Source: Pseudoalteromonas amylolytica (GTDB lineage: Bacteria; Pseudomonadota; Gammaproteobacteria; Enterobacterales; Alteromonadaceae). Taken from it: a stretch of 64,000 nucleotides of DNA. The stretch spans positions 744,378 through 808,377 of the forward strand of contig NZ_MKJU01000025.1 in NCBI RefSeq assembly GCF_001854605.1, read 5' to 3'. The translations under genes and the position numbers were made by a program. The notes under the pieces were generated by a model. The model did not search any database and was not told the origin of the DNA. It worked only from the letters and a program-made list of their open reading frames with translations. Shown piece after piece: positions 56,192 to 64,000 of the stretch. Positions within the stretch are counted from its first letter, which is position 1. Each line of letters starts with the position of its first letter.

Positions 56192-57364
56192 ATGAAGTTT
56201 AAATTATTAAGTGTCATGATGAGTGTGACGGCGTTTGCTTGTGTGTTCATTTACAACAAAGCGCACTGTGTGACAGACAAGCCAGAAGCGACGCAGCAAA
56301 TAGTACAGCAACCCGTACTTAAGCAAGCAAACTTACCGCAAGTTGGGGTTATTAATGTTAACGTCGATACTTATCGGGCGAGCGTAACAGGGCTTGGTGA
56401 AGTAACACCGCGCTATAAGTTAAGCCTCACCAGTGACGTCAGTGGCAAAGTGGTTTCTTTGAGTGATAAATTCGCATCTGGGCAAATACTCAAAAAAGGC
56501 GACATATTAGCAAGGATTGAAGATAGCACTTATCAAATGCAACTGGCTCAAGCAAAGGCACAAGTAGCTCAGGCAGAGCTTGAATTAGCACAAGAGCAAA
56601 GGCAAGGGGAAGTCGCCTATCAAGAGTGGTTACTGGGCAAAGAAGGCGGCCAAAAAGCAACGCCACTTGTACTTAGAAAACCTCAGCTAGCCGCTGCAAA
56701 AGCAAATCTTGCTTATGCACAACAAACTCTCAAAAAGGCACAAGTAGCGCTTGATAACACGATCATTACAGCACCTTTTGATGCGCTTGTTGTAGCGCGT
56801 GACATCCACCTTGGCAGCTATTTAAGCGCCAATACCCGCATTGGAGTGCTATACGATATCGAACAGGTAGAAATTTCAATCCCGCTATCAGAGCGTCAAT
56901 GGCAAGAGCTAAACGTTAAAATTAATGGCGAGTTAGAAAAAGATCTTTGGCCCGTTGGCGTTGAATTGGCTAACAATAACTTAGCACAATGGCATGGTTA
57001 TGTTTCACGCATCGAAAGTCACATTGATACTCATACGCGTCAACGTTCAGTTATCGTCGTTGTTGAACAACCCCTTGCGCACAACGAGCCGCTTTTTGCG
57101 GGCAGCTTTGTCAAAGTCACGTTGCAAGGTGTACAAGACGAACTCGTTAAGCTTCCAGCGTCTGCCATATCGCAATCAGGCGATGTTTGGTTTGTTGACG
57201 AACAAGGGCAACTGCATAAACAAAGTGCCGACACAGTATTTTCACAAGATTCATCGGTGTATGTAAAGCCACTGGCAACACAGCCGTTAAAAATCGTGAA
57301 AAGACCTTTAAGTCATTTTGTTGAAGGCATGATGGTCAAAGCCGTTGATGAGGCGCGCTTATGA
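56192..57364 (+). CDS. RND efflux periplasmic adaptor (HlyD/MFP family)
   Basis: A 390-residue membrane-fusion protein linking an RND pump to an outer-membrane channel. An N-terminal signal/anchor (about 1-25) is followed by a split lipoyl domain (LTSDVSGKVVSLSDKFASG near residue 75 and ALDNTIITAPFDALVVARDI near 186). A helical hairpin rich in Ala/Gln lies between them, with beta-barrel and membrane-proximal domains behind. The stop overlaps the pump start by 4 bases. Confidence 0.9.
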   Translation: MKFKLLSVMMSVTAFACVFIYNKAHCVTDKPEATQQIVQQPVLKQANLPQVGVINVNVDTYRASVTGLGEVTPRYKLSLTSDVSGKVVSLSDKFASGQILKKGDILARIEDSTYQMQLAQAKAQVAQAELELAQEQRQGEVAYQEWLLGKEGGQKATPLVLRKPQLAAAKANLAYAQQTLKKAQVALDNTIITAPFDALVVARDIHLGSYLSANTRIGVLYDIEQVEISIPLSERQWQELNVKINGELEKDLWPVGVELANNNLAQWHGYVSRIESHIDTHTRQRSVIVVVEQPLAHNEPLFAGSFVKVTLQGVQDELVKLPASAISQSGDVWFVDEQGQLHKQSADTVFSQDSSVYVKPLATQPLKIVKRPLSHFVEGMMVKAVDEARL

Positions 57365-60300
57365 GCAATTTAAATAAACAATCGGGCATCATCGCTTGGT
57401 TCGCACACAACTCAGTCGCCGCCAATTTGCTGTTTATTGCTGTGATCCTCGTTGGTCTTTTATCGGTTAACAACTTACGCAAAGAGGCGTTCCCGAGCCT
57501 TGAACCTGACACAGTATCTGTGTCTGTTGTTTATGACAGTGGTGAGCCAGTTCAGGCTGAGCAGGGCGTTGCCATTAAAATTGAAAATGCGCTGCAGTCG
57601 GTTGGGGGGATAAAAAATATCACCTCTACCTCAAATGCCAATGGTGCGCATGTCAGCATAGAAATGCAAAGTGGCTATGATATTGACACGCTTTACCAAG
57701 ACGTTAAAGCGCAGGTTGACGCTATCAATAATTTGCCACAGCGAGCAGAACCTGCCGTAATTACCAAAGCTAAACGTCAGGATCACGTGTTATGGGTGCA
57801 ACTATATGGTGATGCAGACAGGCGAAGCTTAAACGACTGGGCTATTAAGTTAAAAGCACAATTGCTTGCAAAAAGCGATATTAAAGACGTACAGATCAAA
57901 GCCAAGATGCAAGCTATGATATCTGTAGAAGTCCAAGAGCAAACGCTACAAGCCTACGGCCTAACGCTCAAGCAAGTTGCTGAGGCTATCAACAAAGAAT
58001 CTTCATACGCGATTGGCACAAGCCTAAGACACGAAGATAAATCGGTTCGCCTTAAGGTACTTGATCAAGCGTTTAAGGTGAGCGATTTTGAGTCAATCGT
58101 TATTAAGAGCTTTGCCTCAGGTGGTGCTATTGTATTAAAAGACATTGCAACCGTTACGCGCATTATTGAAGATGACAGTTTTGCTGTATCTCGCTACAAC
58201 GGTAAAACCGCAGTAGCGCTAGAAATCGTTATGGATGACTTTGGTGATGTGGTCACTATGGTTGAGCAGGCAAAAGAGGTTGTCAGCGATTGGCAAAATT
58301 CGGCCATACTGCCTGAAAACATGCATATTGAAAGCTGGCTAGACAAAAGTACCCTGATCACCGAGCGCCTGTCTTTACTGATTAAAAATGCGCTTACGGG
58401 AATAGCACTGGTATTCATTGTACTAGCGCTTTTTTTGAACGTGAGAGTGGCACTTTGGGTTGCTATGGGCCTGCCATTTGTGTTTTGCGGTACGCTATTC
58501 TTTATGACCGAAAGCTTCGCTGGCCTCACACTCAACGAAATGACCACATTTGGTTTTATTATGGCGTTGGGTATTGTGGTAGATGATGCGGTAGTCGTTG
58601 GTGAAAGCATCTATCACACCCGAGCGCAATACGGCGATAGCCATGACAATACCATTTTGGGCACACAAAAAGTCGCTGCGGCCACCATCTTTGGCGTGTT
58701 AACCACAGTGGTAGCATTTGTTGCGTTGAGTAATGTCCAAGGTCGCTTAGGGCAGGTGTATGCGCAGTTTGGTACGGTTGTAGCGATTGCCTTACTGCTA
58801 TCACTTGTTGAGTCAAAGCTGATACTCCCTTCACACCTGACGCATATTAATACGCGTAAACAAGCCCTATCACAGGGTTGGTGGGCAAAGATCAGTGCAT
58901 GTGCAGATAATAGTCTTAACTATTTTAACGAGCACCTCTATCAAAAAGGCTTAGCTTATGCGTTAAATCACAAAGCGAAAGTAATCGTGGTATTTATCAC
59001 GCTCATGATAGGTGTAATTTCATTACCATTTACTGGGCAAGTACGTGTGGCATTTTTCCCCGAAGTGCCGGGAGATACGGTCAGTGCGGATATCACTTTA
59101 TATAATGACGCAAGTTTTGGTCAAACTCATAAAAACTTACTGATTTTAGAAGAGTTAGCGATTTATAGCGATAATATGCTGCGCAATAAATATGACCAAG
59201 GCAACGAAACCGAGCGCAGTTTTATCTCAAGCATACAAGTATTGGCTGAGAGTGATACGCAAGGCACTGTGACCATTGAACTGGACAAAAATAGTCCTTA
59301 CAGCGCGTACGAATTTGCAGATATGTGGCGTCAGTCAGCAGGTACGCTTGAGGGGGTTAAAAAGACCAAAGTACTCGCTAAAAGAGGAATGATTGATAAC
59401 TTCAAGGTGCTTTTAAAGTCATCCAATAGTGAAGCGCTGAAGAATGCGGGTAATGCGTTGTTAGAAGAGGTGAAAAGTCATCAAGGCGTCAGTGGTGTTG
59501 ACCATAATCTAGACTTAGGAGAACCTCAGTATTACTTTGAACTAACCGACTATGGTAGAGCGCTGGGCCTTGATAGTGCAGAGCTATCCAAGCAAGTATT
59601 ACAGAACTTTGGTGGCGATATCGTGCAGCGCTTCCAACGTGGTGAAGATGAGATCAAAGTGCGAGTGCGCTACCCAAAAGCACAAAGACAAACACTCGCT
59701 GATGTCCTCAAAGCTTATATCACAACACCCAGTGGCGTGCGGATGCCGCTCAGTGATGTTGCTAAGGTGACAAGTCAGTATCAAAGTGCCGAAATAAAGC
59801 GAACCAATGGACAAAGGTCGGTGTTCATCAGTGCGGTACTCGATAAATCCACGATCGCACCCCATGAATTGATCAAGCAACTGCGCGACACGTCATTAGT
59901 TCAGTTGGCATCACGCTACCCAGGTGTGAACTTTGAGTTTGCAGGTGAGGCGCAACAGCAGCAAGAAACGGGCAGTTCGATGGTACATATGTTTGTTCTT
60001 GCACTGGTGGCGATATTTGCACTACTGGCGATTCCGTTGAAATCATACTTGCAGCCCTTGGTTATCATGAGTGCAATTCCATTTGGTGTGGTCGGCGCTA
60101 TCTTAGGGCATTGGATCAACGGTCTGACTCTTAGCATACTGTCACTTAACGGTATCTTGGCGCTAAGTGGCGTGGTTGTAAACGACAGCCTACTGTTAGT
60201 GAATCGCTATAATCAGTTGAAAAAAGAGGGGGCGTTATCAATTAAGGAAGCTGTTAGTGTGGCCGCACACTCCAGGCTTCGTGCCATATTGCTGACCTCA

Positions 60301-60564
60301 ATCACGACTTTTGCAGGCCTATTGCCACTTTTAAGTGAAACATCTTTGCAGGCGCAGTTTTTGATCCCCGCAGCAGCGGCATTGGGTTACGGTATTTTAT
60401 TCGCATCATTAATTACATTATTTCTGACGCCAACTCTATTATTAATACTGGAACAAACGAAAAATGCACTTAGAAATCAAAAGCGAAGTGGCGTAGTTTT
60501 AAAAAAGCTAAAACATGTAACTTTGGAGAGCACAGGCCAAGCAAAAGGTATACACCATGAATAA
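57361..60564 (+). CDS. RND efflux pump inner-membrane transporter
   Basis: A 1067-residue proton-driven exporter of the AcrB/HAE superfamily. Twelve helices are expected around two large periplasmic domains. The N-terminal start IIAWFAHNSVAANLLFIAVI is typical of MexW/VexF-like or uncharacterised adaptor-dependent pumps. The proton-relay pair Asp-Asp in GIVVDDAVVVGESIYH near residue 403 is intact, and the second half repeats the pattern with GVVVNDSLLLVNRYN. No outer-membrane factor gene is adjacent, so a TolC-like protein elsewhere must be used. It overlaps the response regulator gene by 8 bases. Confidence 0.93.
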   Translation: MSNLNKQSGIIAWFAHNSVAANLLFIAVILVGLLSVNNLRKEAFPSLEPDTVSVSVVYDSGEPVQAEQGVAIKIENALQSVGGIKNITSTSNANGAHVSIEMQSGYDIDTLYQDVKAQVDAINNLPQRAEPAVITKAKRQDHVLWVQLYGDADRRSLNDWAIKLKAQLLAKSDIKDVQIKAKMQAMISVEVQEQTLQAYGLTLKQVAEAINKESSYAIGTSLRHEDKSVRLKVLDQAFKVSDFESIVIKSFASGGAIVLKDIATVTRIIEDDSFAVSRYNGKTAVALEIVMDDFGDVVTMVEQAKEVVSDWQNSAILPENMHIESWLDKSTLITERLSLLIKNALTGIALVFIVLALFLNVRVALWVAMGLPFVFCGTLFFMTESFAGLTLNEMTTFGFIMALGIVVDDAVVVGESIYHTRAQYGDSHDNTILGTQKVAAATIFGVLTTVVAFVALSNVQGRLGQVYAQFGTVVAIALLLSLVESKLILPSHLTHINTRKQALSQGWWAKISACADNSLNYFNEHLYQKGLAYALNHKAKVIVVFITLMIGVISLPFTGQVRVAFFPEVPGDTVSADITLYNDASFGQTHKNLLILEELAIYSDNMLRNKYDQGNETERSFISSIQVLAESDTQGTVTIELDKNSPYSAYEFADMWRQSAGTLEGVKKTKVLAKRGMIDNFKVLLKSSNSEALKNAGNALLEEVKSHQGVSGVDHNLDLGEPQYYFELTDYGRALGLDSAELSKQVLQNFGGDIVQRFQRGEDEIKVRVRYPKAQRQTLADVLKAYITTPSGVRMPLSDVAKVTSQYQSAEIKRTNGQRSVFISAVLDKSTIAPHELIKQLRDTSLVQLASRYPGVNFEFAGEAQQQQETGSSMVHMFVLALVAIFALLAIPLKSYLQPLVIMSAIPFGVVGAILGHWINGLTLSILSLNGILALSGVVVNDSLLLVNRYNQLKKEGALSIKEAVSVAAHSRLRAILLTSITTFAGLLPLLSETSLQAQFLIPAAAALGYGILFASLITLFLTPTLLLILEQTKNALRNQKRSGVVLKKLKHVTLESTGQAKGIHHE

Positions 60565-61243
60565 TACACAGCTAAGTGTTTTACTCGTTGAAGATGACAG
60601 AGATCTTGGCGCAGCGATTGTGGATTACTTCGCGTTAGAGCAGCTTTATTGCGATCATGCCAGCGACGGCGCACTGGCTATCAACTTAATTGAAAGGCAT
60701 CACTATGATGTCATCATCTTGGATTTGAACCTGCCGCGCGTTAACGGCTTGGCAGTGTGCGAGCAAATACGCCATAAAGGGGTTGATACGCCGGTGCTTA
60801 TGCTCACTGCAAGGGATACGTTAGAAGATAAGCTAGCGGGGTTTGAAAAAGGCGCAGATGATTACTTAATCAAACCATTTGCCATGGCAGAGCTAGTAGT
60901 AAGAACCCAAGTTTTGGCCAAACGTAAAAGTGGTCAGGCTAAGCGCTTAACGGTAGAAGACTTACATTTGGATGTAAAATGCCAGGAAGTACACAGAGGG
61001 GATGAACTACTCAGTTTGTCTCCTATTGCTACCAAGATACTGGAGTTTTTAATGCGTGAGAGTCCTAACGTAGTTTCACGACGAAGGCTGATAGAGGCGA
61101 TATGGGCCGATGATCCCCCCGATAGCAATAGCCTCAAGGTGCATATGTTTTATATAAGAAAGCAAGTTGATGCGAATCATAAAGTTAAGCTTGTCCATAC
61201 GGTTGGTGGAAAAGGCTTTGCCATAAAGAAAATGGGCGTTTGA
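60557..61243 (+). CDS. OmpR-family response regulator
   Basis: A 228-residue two-component regulator. The receiver has the acidic pocket EDD (residues 12-14), phospho-acceptor Asp56 in VIILDLNLPRVNG, MLTARD near 85 and Lys in DDYLIKPF near 105. The C-terminal winged helix (about 130-225) has SRRRLIEAIWADDPPDSNSL and VHTVGGKGF. It probably controls its own efflux operon. Coupled to the kinase gene through TGATG. Confidence 0.94.
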   Translation: MNNTQLSVLLVEDDRDLGAAIVDYFALEQLYCDHASDGALAINLIERHHYDVIILDLNLPRVNGLAVCEQIRHKGVDTPVLMLTARDTLEDKLAGFEKGADDYLIKPFAMAELVVRTQVLAKRKSGQAKRLTVEDLHLDVKCQEVHRGDELLSLSPIATKILEFLMRESPNVVSRRRLIEAIWADDPPDSNSLKVHMFYIRKQVDANHKVKLVHTVGGKGFAIKKMGV

Positions 61244-62544
61244 TGAAGATCAGGATCAGTTTACGAATTTACGTTTTGGTAGCCATGCTGCTCAGTGGAG
61301 TGAGCTGTATCGTGCTGTTGTCGACACTGAGTATGTACTATTTTTCGACGGGGATGGATGTGGCAATGCGGGGCATTATGTATTCACAGGCAAAACAGCT
61401 GAAGGTCAGTGGGGAAGAATCGCTTAGTGGCGTTACAAAACCATGGAGTGAAGAGGCGCTGCTAAGTCAGCAATTTATTATCAAGCAGCGATGGGAGGAT
61501 ATGCCAAAGCCGATACGTGAACATATAAATGAGGCTGACATGGAACTTAACGAATTGAACAAACATATGGTTGGGGGAGGTTGGTTTTCACCGCCCGTTG
61601 AAGGGTATTTCGCAATCAAGGTGCAAAATAAAACTCAGACTCTTTATGTAGCCACCATATTTAGTTCTCAAGATAAAACTTTATTAGAACCCCCTAAAAC
61701 TCCGCACTTTGTGATAATTATCGCCACAGCCATTGCTGCTATCACCGTGTTTGTGATTGTGCTGTTTTTAGTGCTAAGAAAAGTTACTCGACCGGTCGAG
61801 CGCTTAAAAAGCTGGGCAGGGCAATTAGATGAGTCAAAGTTAGAACAACCTGTGCCTGAATTTAACTTTAGTGAGCTGAACACTCTAGCGAAGCTGATAG
61901 TTGAGAGTATGTGCACTGTAAAAAAAAGTGTTGAGCGAGAAAAGCGCTTTTTGGCCTATGCCAGCCACGAATTGCGCACCCCCATAGCCGTGTCACGAAG
62001 TAACGCAGAGTTATTAGAGAAAATGCTAACCTGTGACTTGTCAAAAGAAAAGCTACTCGTATGTGTAAATAGAATGCAACGTGCCACGCTCACTATGTCT
62101 TCGCTAATGGATACATTGCTGTGGCTAAACCGTGATGCTATGAGCAAAGTGCCAACTACCGAGGTATCTTTGTCGCGGTTATTACAAGAACTCACAGCTG
62201 AGCTCAAATATTTGCTCAATGATAAGCCCGTTACCGTTGTGACTAAAACGGGTGAGGGAGTATTTTCCTTACCAGAGACGGTATGCAGGATAATATTGAG
62301 TAACATTATCAGAAATGCGTTTGTTCATACCAATGAAGGACAAGTTAATATTGTACAAAATGCTATGCAAGTGACGATAAGCAATGAAGATAAGGCACCG
62401 CAACTGAATAGCAATGAGCTAGGGTTTGGTCTTGGACTTGAGTTAACACAAAGACTGACCTCCCAGTATCAGTGGCACTACCAAAGTGAAGACAATGGTC
62501 ATGGGCGTACAGTGACTGTTATTTTTTGCAATCAAGCAGTTTAA
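61243..62544 (+). CDS. Sensor histidine kinase
   Basis: A 433-residue inner-membrane kinase, cognate to the adjacent regulator. Two transmembrane helices (about 10-30 and 155-180) flank a periplasmic sensor of roughly 120 residues. A HAMP-like linker leads to the H-box ASHELRTPIAVSRSNAELL (His near 242), the N-box IILSNIIRNAFVHTNEG and the G2-type box LGFGLGLELTQRL. The G1 box is degenerate (SNEDKAPQ instead of DxGxG). I use ATG 61243, overlapping the regulator stop by one base, not TTG 61240. Its 3' end overlaps the convergent gene by 4 bases. Confidence 0.92.
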   Translation: MKIRISLRIYVLVAMLLSGVSCIVLLSTLSMYYFSTGMDVAMRGIMYSQAKQLKVSGEESLSGVTKPWSEEALLSQQFIIKQRWEDMPKPIREHINEADMELNELNKHMVGGGWFSPPVEGYFAIKVQNKTQTLYVATIFSSQDKTLLEPPKTPHFVIIIATAIAAITVFVIVLFLVLRKVTRPVERLKSWAGQLDESKLEQPVPEFNFSELNTLAKLIVESMCTVKKSVEREKRFLAYASHELRTPIAVSRSNAELLEKMLTCDLSKEKLLVCVNRMQRATLTMSSLMDTLLWLNRDAMSKVPTTEVSLSRLLQELTAELKYLLNDKPVTVVTKTGEGVFSLPETVCRIILSNIIRNAFVHTNEGQVNIVQNAMQVTISNEDKAPQLNSNELGFGLGLELTQRLTSQYQWHYQSEDNGHGRTVTVIFCNQAV

Positions 62545-63374
62545 AACCTCAACCTGTTAAGTTGCGCTTGCGTGATCACAGGAAAGTCTTGGCGCATCGC
62601 ATAGGTGTTAAAAAGACTAGAAAAAATAGCGCTTTTTGACAGTTTATCTAGGGTCGTTAGAAATTGCTTGGCGGTGTGATTAGCTTGTTTGCAGCATTGT
62701 TGATATTGCTTGATAAGTTGTGCAATCGACGTGTAAGGACCCGTTTGCTGCTTCAAAGCAAGCTCTGCTTCAATAAAAAATGCAGTACCGCTCCAATAGA
62801 CTCTTTGCTGTGCGCCAAGCTGCCACATGTCATTGGCCACTTCACTAAGTGGCCCCTTAATTGAGTAACTCTGTAGGCGGCCTCTTTTAAGCCCAGCTCT
62901 CAAGCGTTGCTTGAATTCACTATAATTAATAATTCCGTTGTCCAACATAATAATATTCTGCAAATAAGTAGCCAGCCCTTCACTGAGCCAAAAATACTCA
63001 TAATCAAATAGCGGGTGATAAAGGTGTGATAGCTCATGATAAAGTGTCCAATCTTTAATCAACGCAGACTCGCTTGCATAGCGATGAAAGTGAAGTTCGA
63101 TACCATCAAGCCTGCCTCGTTTCACACTCGCCCAAGGAACAGGCTCAATGGCAAAATATCGTGGCTGCAGAAAGACTGGCAGCACAGGCTGTTTTAACGT
63201 CCCGAGTGTTTTGAAGGTACTTTTGAGGCCATTGTCTAGCCAGCTCTGTACTTTTTTCTGATGGGACTCACTTAGGCTTGACAGGTTTGTGTATTGAACC
63301 TCAACAGCTTGCGTTGAATTTGCAAGCAACAAAGCCAAGCCAAGCAGAGATTTAGATAAAGTAGGTGTGCGCAT
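62541..63374 (-). CDS. Secreted gluzincin-like metallopeptidase candidate
   Basis: A 277-residue exported protein with signal peptide ending near NSTQAVEV (residue 23). Zinc motif HELSH is at residues 113-117, with a downstream Glu at 132 in FWLSEGLATYLQN. The HExxH-x14-E layout and the WLSEGLA-type second helix are those of gluzincins (M1/M61-like), but the protein is much shorter than those families. Two cysteines lie near residues 227 and 228. No assignment to a family; it could also be an inactive or substrate-binding relative. It is convergent with the sensor kinase. Confidence 0.65.
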   Translation of the reverse strand: MRTPTLSKSLLGLALLLANSTQAVEVQYTNLSSLSESHQKKVQSWLDNGLKSTFKTLGTLKQPVLPVFLQPRYFAIEPVPWASVKRGRLDGIELHFHRYASESALIKDWTLYHELSHLYHPLFDYEYFWLSEGLATYLQNIIMLDNGIINYSEFKQRLRAGLKRGRLQSYSIKGPLSEVANDMWQLGAQQRVYWSGTAFFIEAELALKQQTGPYTSIAQLIKQYQQCCKQANHTAKQFLTTLDKLSKSAIFSSLFNTYAMRQDFPVITQAQLNRLRF

Positions 63375-63566
63375 AAGCGATGATTCCTGTGTCGTTATGC
63401 AATAGTAGACCGTTAAAATAAAAAACCATTACATAAAAGCGACATTAAGCAGATCTAGTTTTGTTCATAAGTTTGATAGATTTTGAGCATAGTGGGGCCT
63501 CTAGCTCACGATAATAACCGAAGTGGAAAGCCTCTATTGCTCAACAAAGATAAAACATCAAGACAA

Positions 63567-63601
63567 ACAACATACCTAGCGCTAGGCTCTAGGTATGTTG
63601 T
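63567..63601. promoter_or_regulatory. Inverted repeat upstream of quinone oxidoreductase
   Basis: Arms ACAACATACCTAG and CTAGGTATGTTGT (13 bp) surround a 9-base loop, about 45 bases before the next gene. It may be an operator or leader hairpin of that gene. Confidence 0.45.
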
Positions 63602-63645
63602 AGCATCATAAATGCATTACATCTGTAACCTTAGGAACAGGATAA

Positions 63646-64000
63646 ATGGTAAATCAGCAACATCAAGCAACAATGAACTACATCACTTACGATAAATCTG
63701 GACAGTTGAGCATTGCGCAAACGGACATTCCGACACCTCAAAAACATGAGGTGTTAATTAAAGTCGCTGCTTTTGGCATCAACCGTGCCGATTTACTGCA
63801 AAAGCAAGGTAAATATCCAGCGCCGGATGGAGATAGCGCTATTTTGGGGTTGGAAGCGGCGGGCACTGTTGTGGGCTGTGGAGACCCTCAATTTCAAGGG
63901 GTGCTTAACAAACGGGTGTTTGCGCTTACAGCCGGTGGTGCATACGCGGAATATGTGTGTATTGATGCACTGCAGTTGTTTGAAATACCAGATGAAGTTA
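63646..64000 (+). CDS. Zinc-type NAD(P)H:quinone oxidoreductase, partial
   Basis: The frame runs off the right edge; 118 residues are visible. The MDR/quinone oxidoreductase (PIG3-like) N-terminal GroES-like domain is clear: PTPQKHEVLIKVAAFGINRA, DLLQKQGKYPAP, ILGLEAAGTVV and VFALTAGGAYAEYVCI. The NAD(P)-binding part lies outside the window. An AGGA lies 9 bases before ATG 63646; a second ATG at 63673 (MNYITYDKSG) is also possible. Confidence 0.88.
   Translation, partial: MVNQQHQATMNYITYDKSGQLSIAQTDIPTPQKHEVLIKVAAFGINRADLLQKQGKYPAPDGDSAILGLEAAGTVVGCGDPQFQGVLNKRVFALTAGGAYAEYVCIDALQLFEIPDEV

Noticed and set aside
1..64000. CRISPR arrays, prophage, transposases, tRNA or rRNA genes
   Set aside because: Looked for spaced direct repeats, integrase/transposase proteins and tRNA-like T-loop sequences in intergenic DNA; none seen.

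Overview
The window looks like chromosome of a marine gammaproteobacterium of the order Alteromonadales, most likely Pseudoalteromonas. This rests on protein resemblance and gene order (ubiG | gyrA-serC-aroA-cmk-rpsA-ihfB-lapA-lapB-pyrF, nrdA-nrdB-yfaE), on many TonB-dependent receptors and secreted peptidases, and on moderate AT richness. I could not run a database search, so the genus is an inference. I see no rRNA, tRNA, CRISPR array, prophage or insertion sequence.

Layout. 1-12 kb: a large TonB receptor behind a 7-bp tandem repeat, asnS, a small P-loop kinase like animal N4BP2L proteins, a putative heavy-metal exporter with a Fur-like box, an M28 peptidase lipoprotein, a DUF3025 gene overlapping a NatAB-type ABC exporter, and an LpxH-like phosphoesterase. 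12-17.5 kb: a TonB_C lipoprotein, a secreted Cys-rich (CBM14-like) gene broken by a 7-bp duplication, an S9 peptidase, a secreted hexapeptide-repeat protein and a SHOCT-domain remnant. 17.5-24.3 kb: proS, trmO, a thioesterase, and the divergent ETF-QO / etfBA genes sharing two palindromic operators. 24.3-37.7 kb is accessory: a minimal M9-like collagenase, a frameshifted VOC gene, a ToxR/CadC-like membrane regulator with a LamG sensor domain divergent from a large secreted protein of unknown family plus a Fic enzyme, a di-haem cytochrome, and a His-rich zinc-type TonB receptor with two Zur boxes. 37.8-54.9 kb is core housekeeping: class Ia ribonucleotide reductase with its ferredoxin, gph-ubiG, gyrA, serC-aroA, cmk, rpsA, ihfB, lapAB and pyrF. 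55-64 kb: a small secreted protein, a 0.7-kb gap, a tightly overlapped RND efflux/two-component operon, a secreted gluzincin-like protein and the start of a quinone oxidoreductase.

How it works together. Metal handling is visible in regulatory DNA (Fur-like box at the exporter, Zur boxes at the His-rich receptor). Electron transfer from acyl-CoA and amino-acid catabolism is assembled at etfBA/ETF-QO under one shared control region. dNTP supply is controlled by what look like two separate pairs of NrdR boxes plus DnaA boxes. The most novel-looking locus is 27.1-31.8 kb: a membrane-bound LamG-sensing transcription factor facing a secreted Cys-rich protein (weak MACPF-like signature) and a Fic protein.
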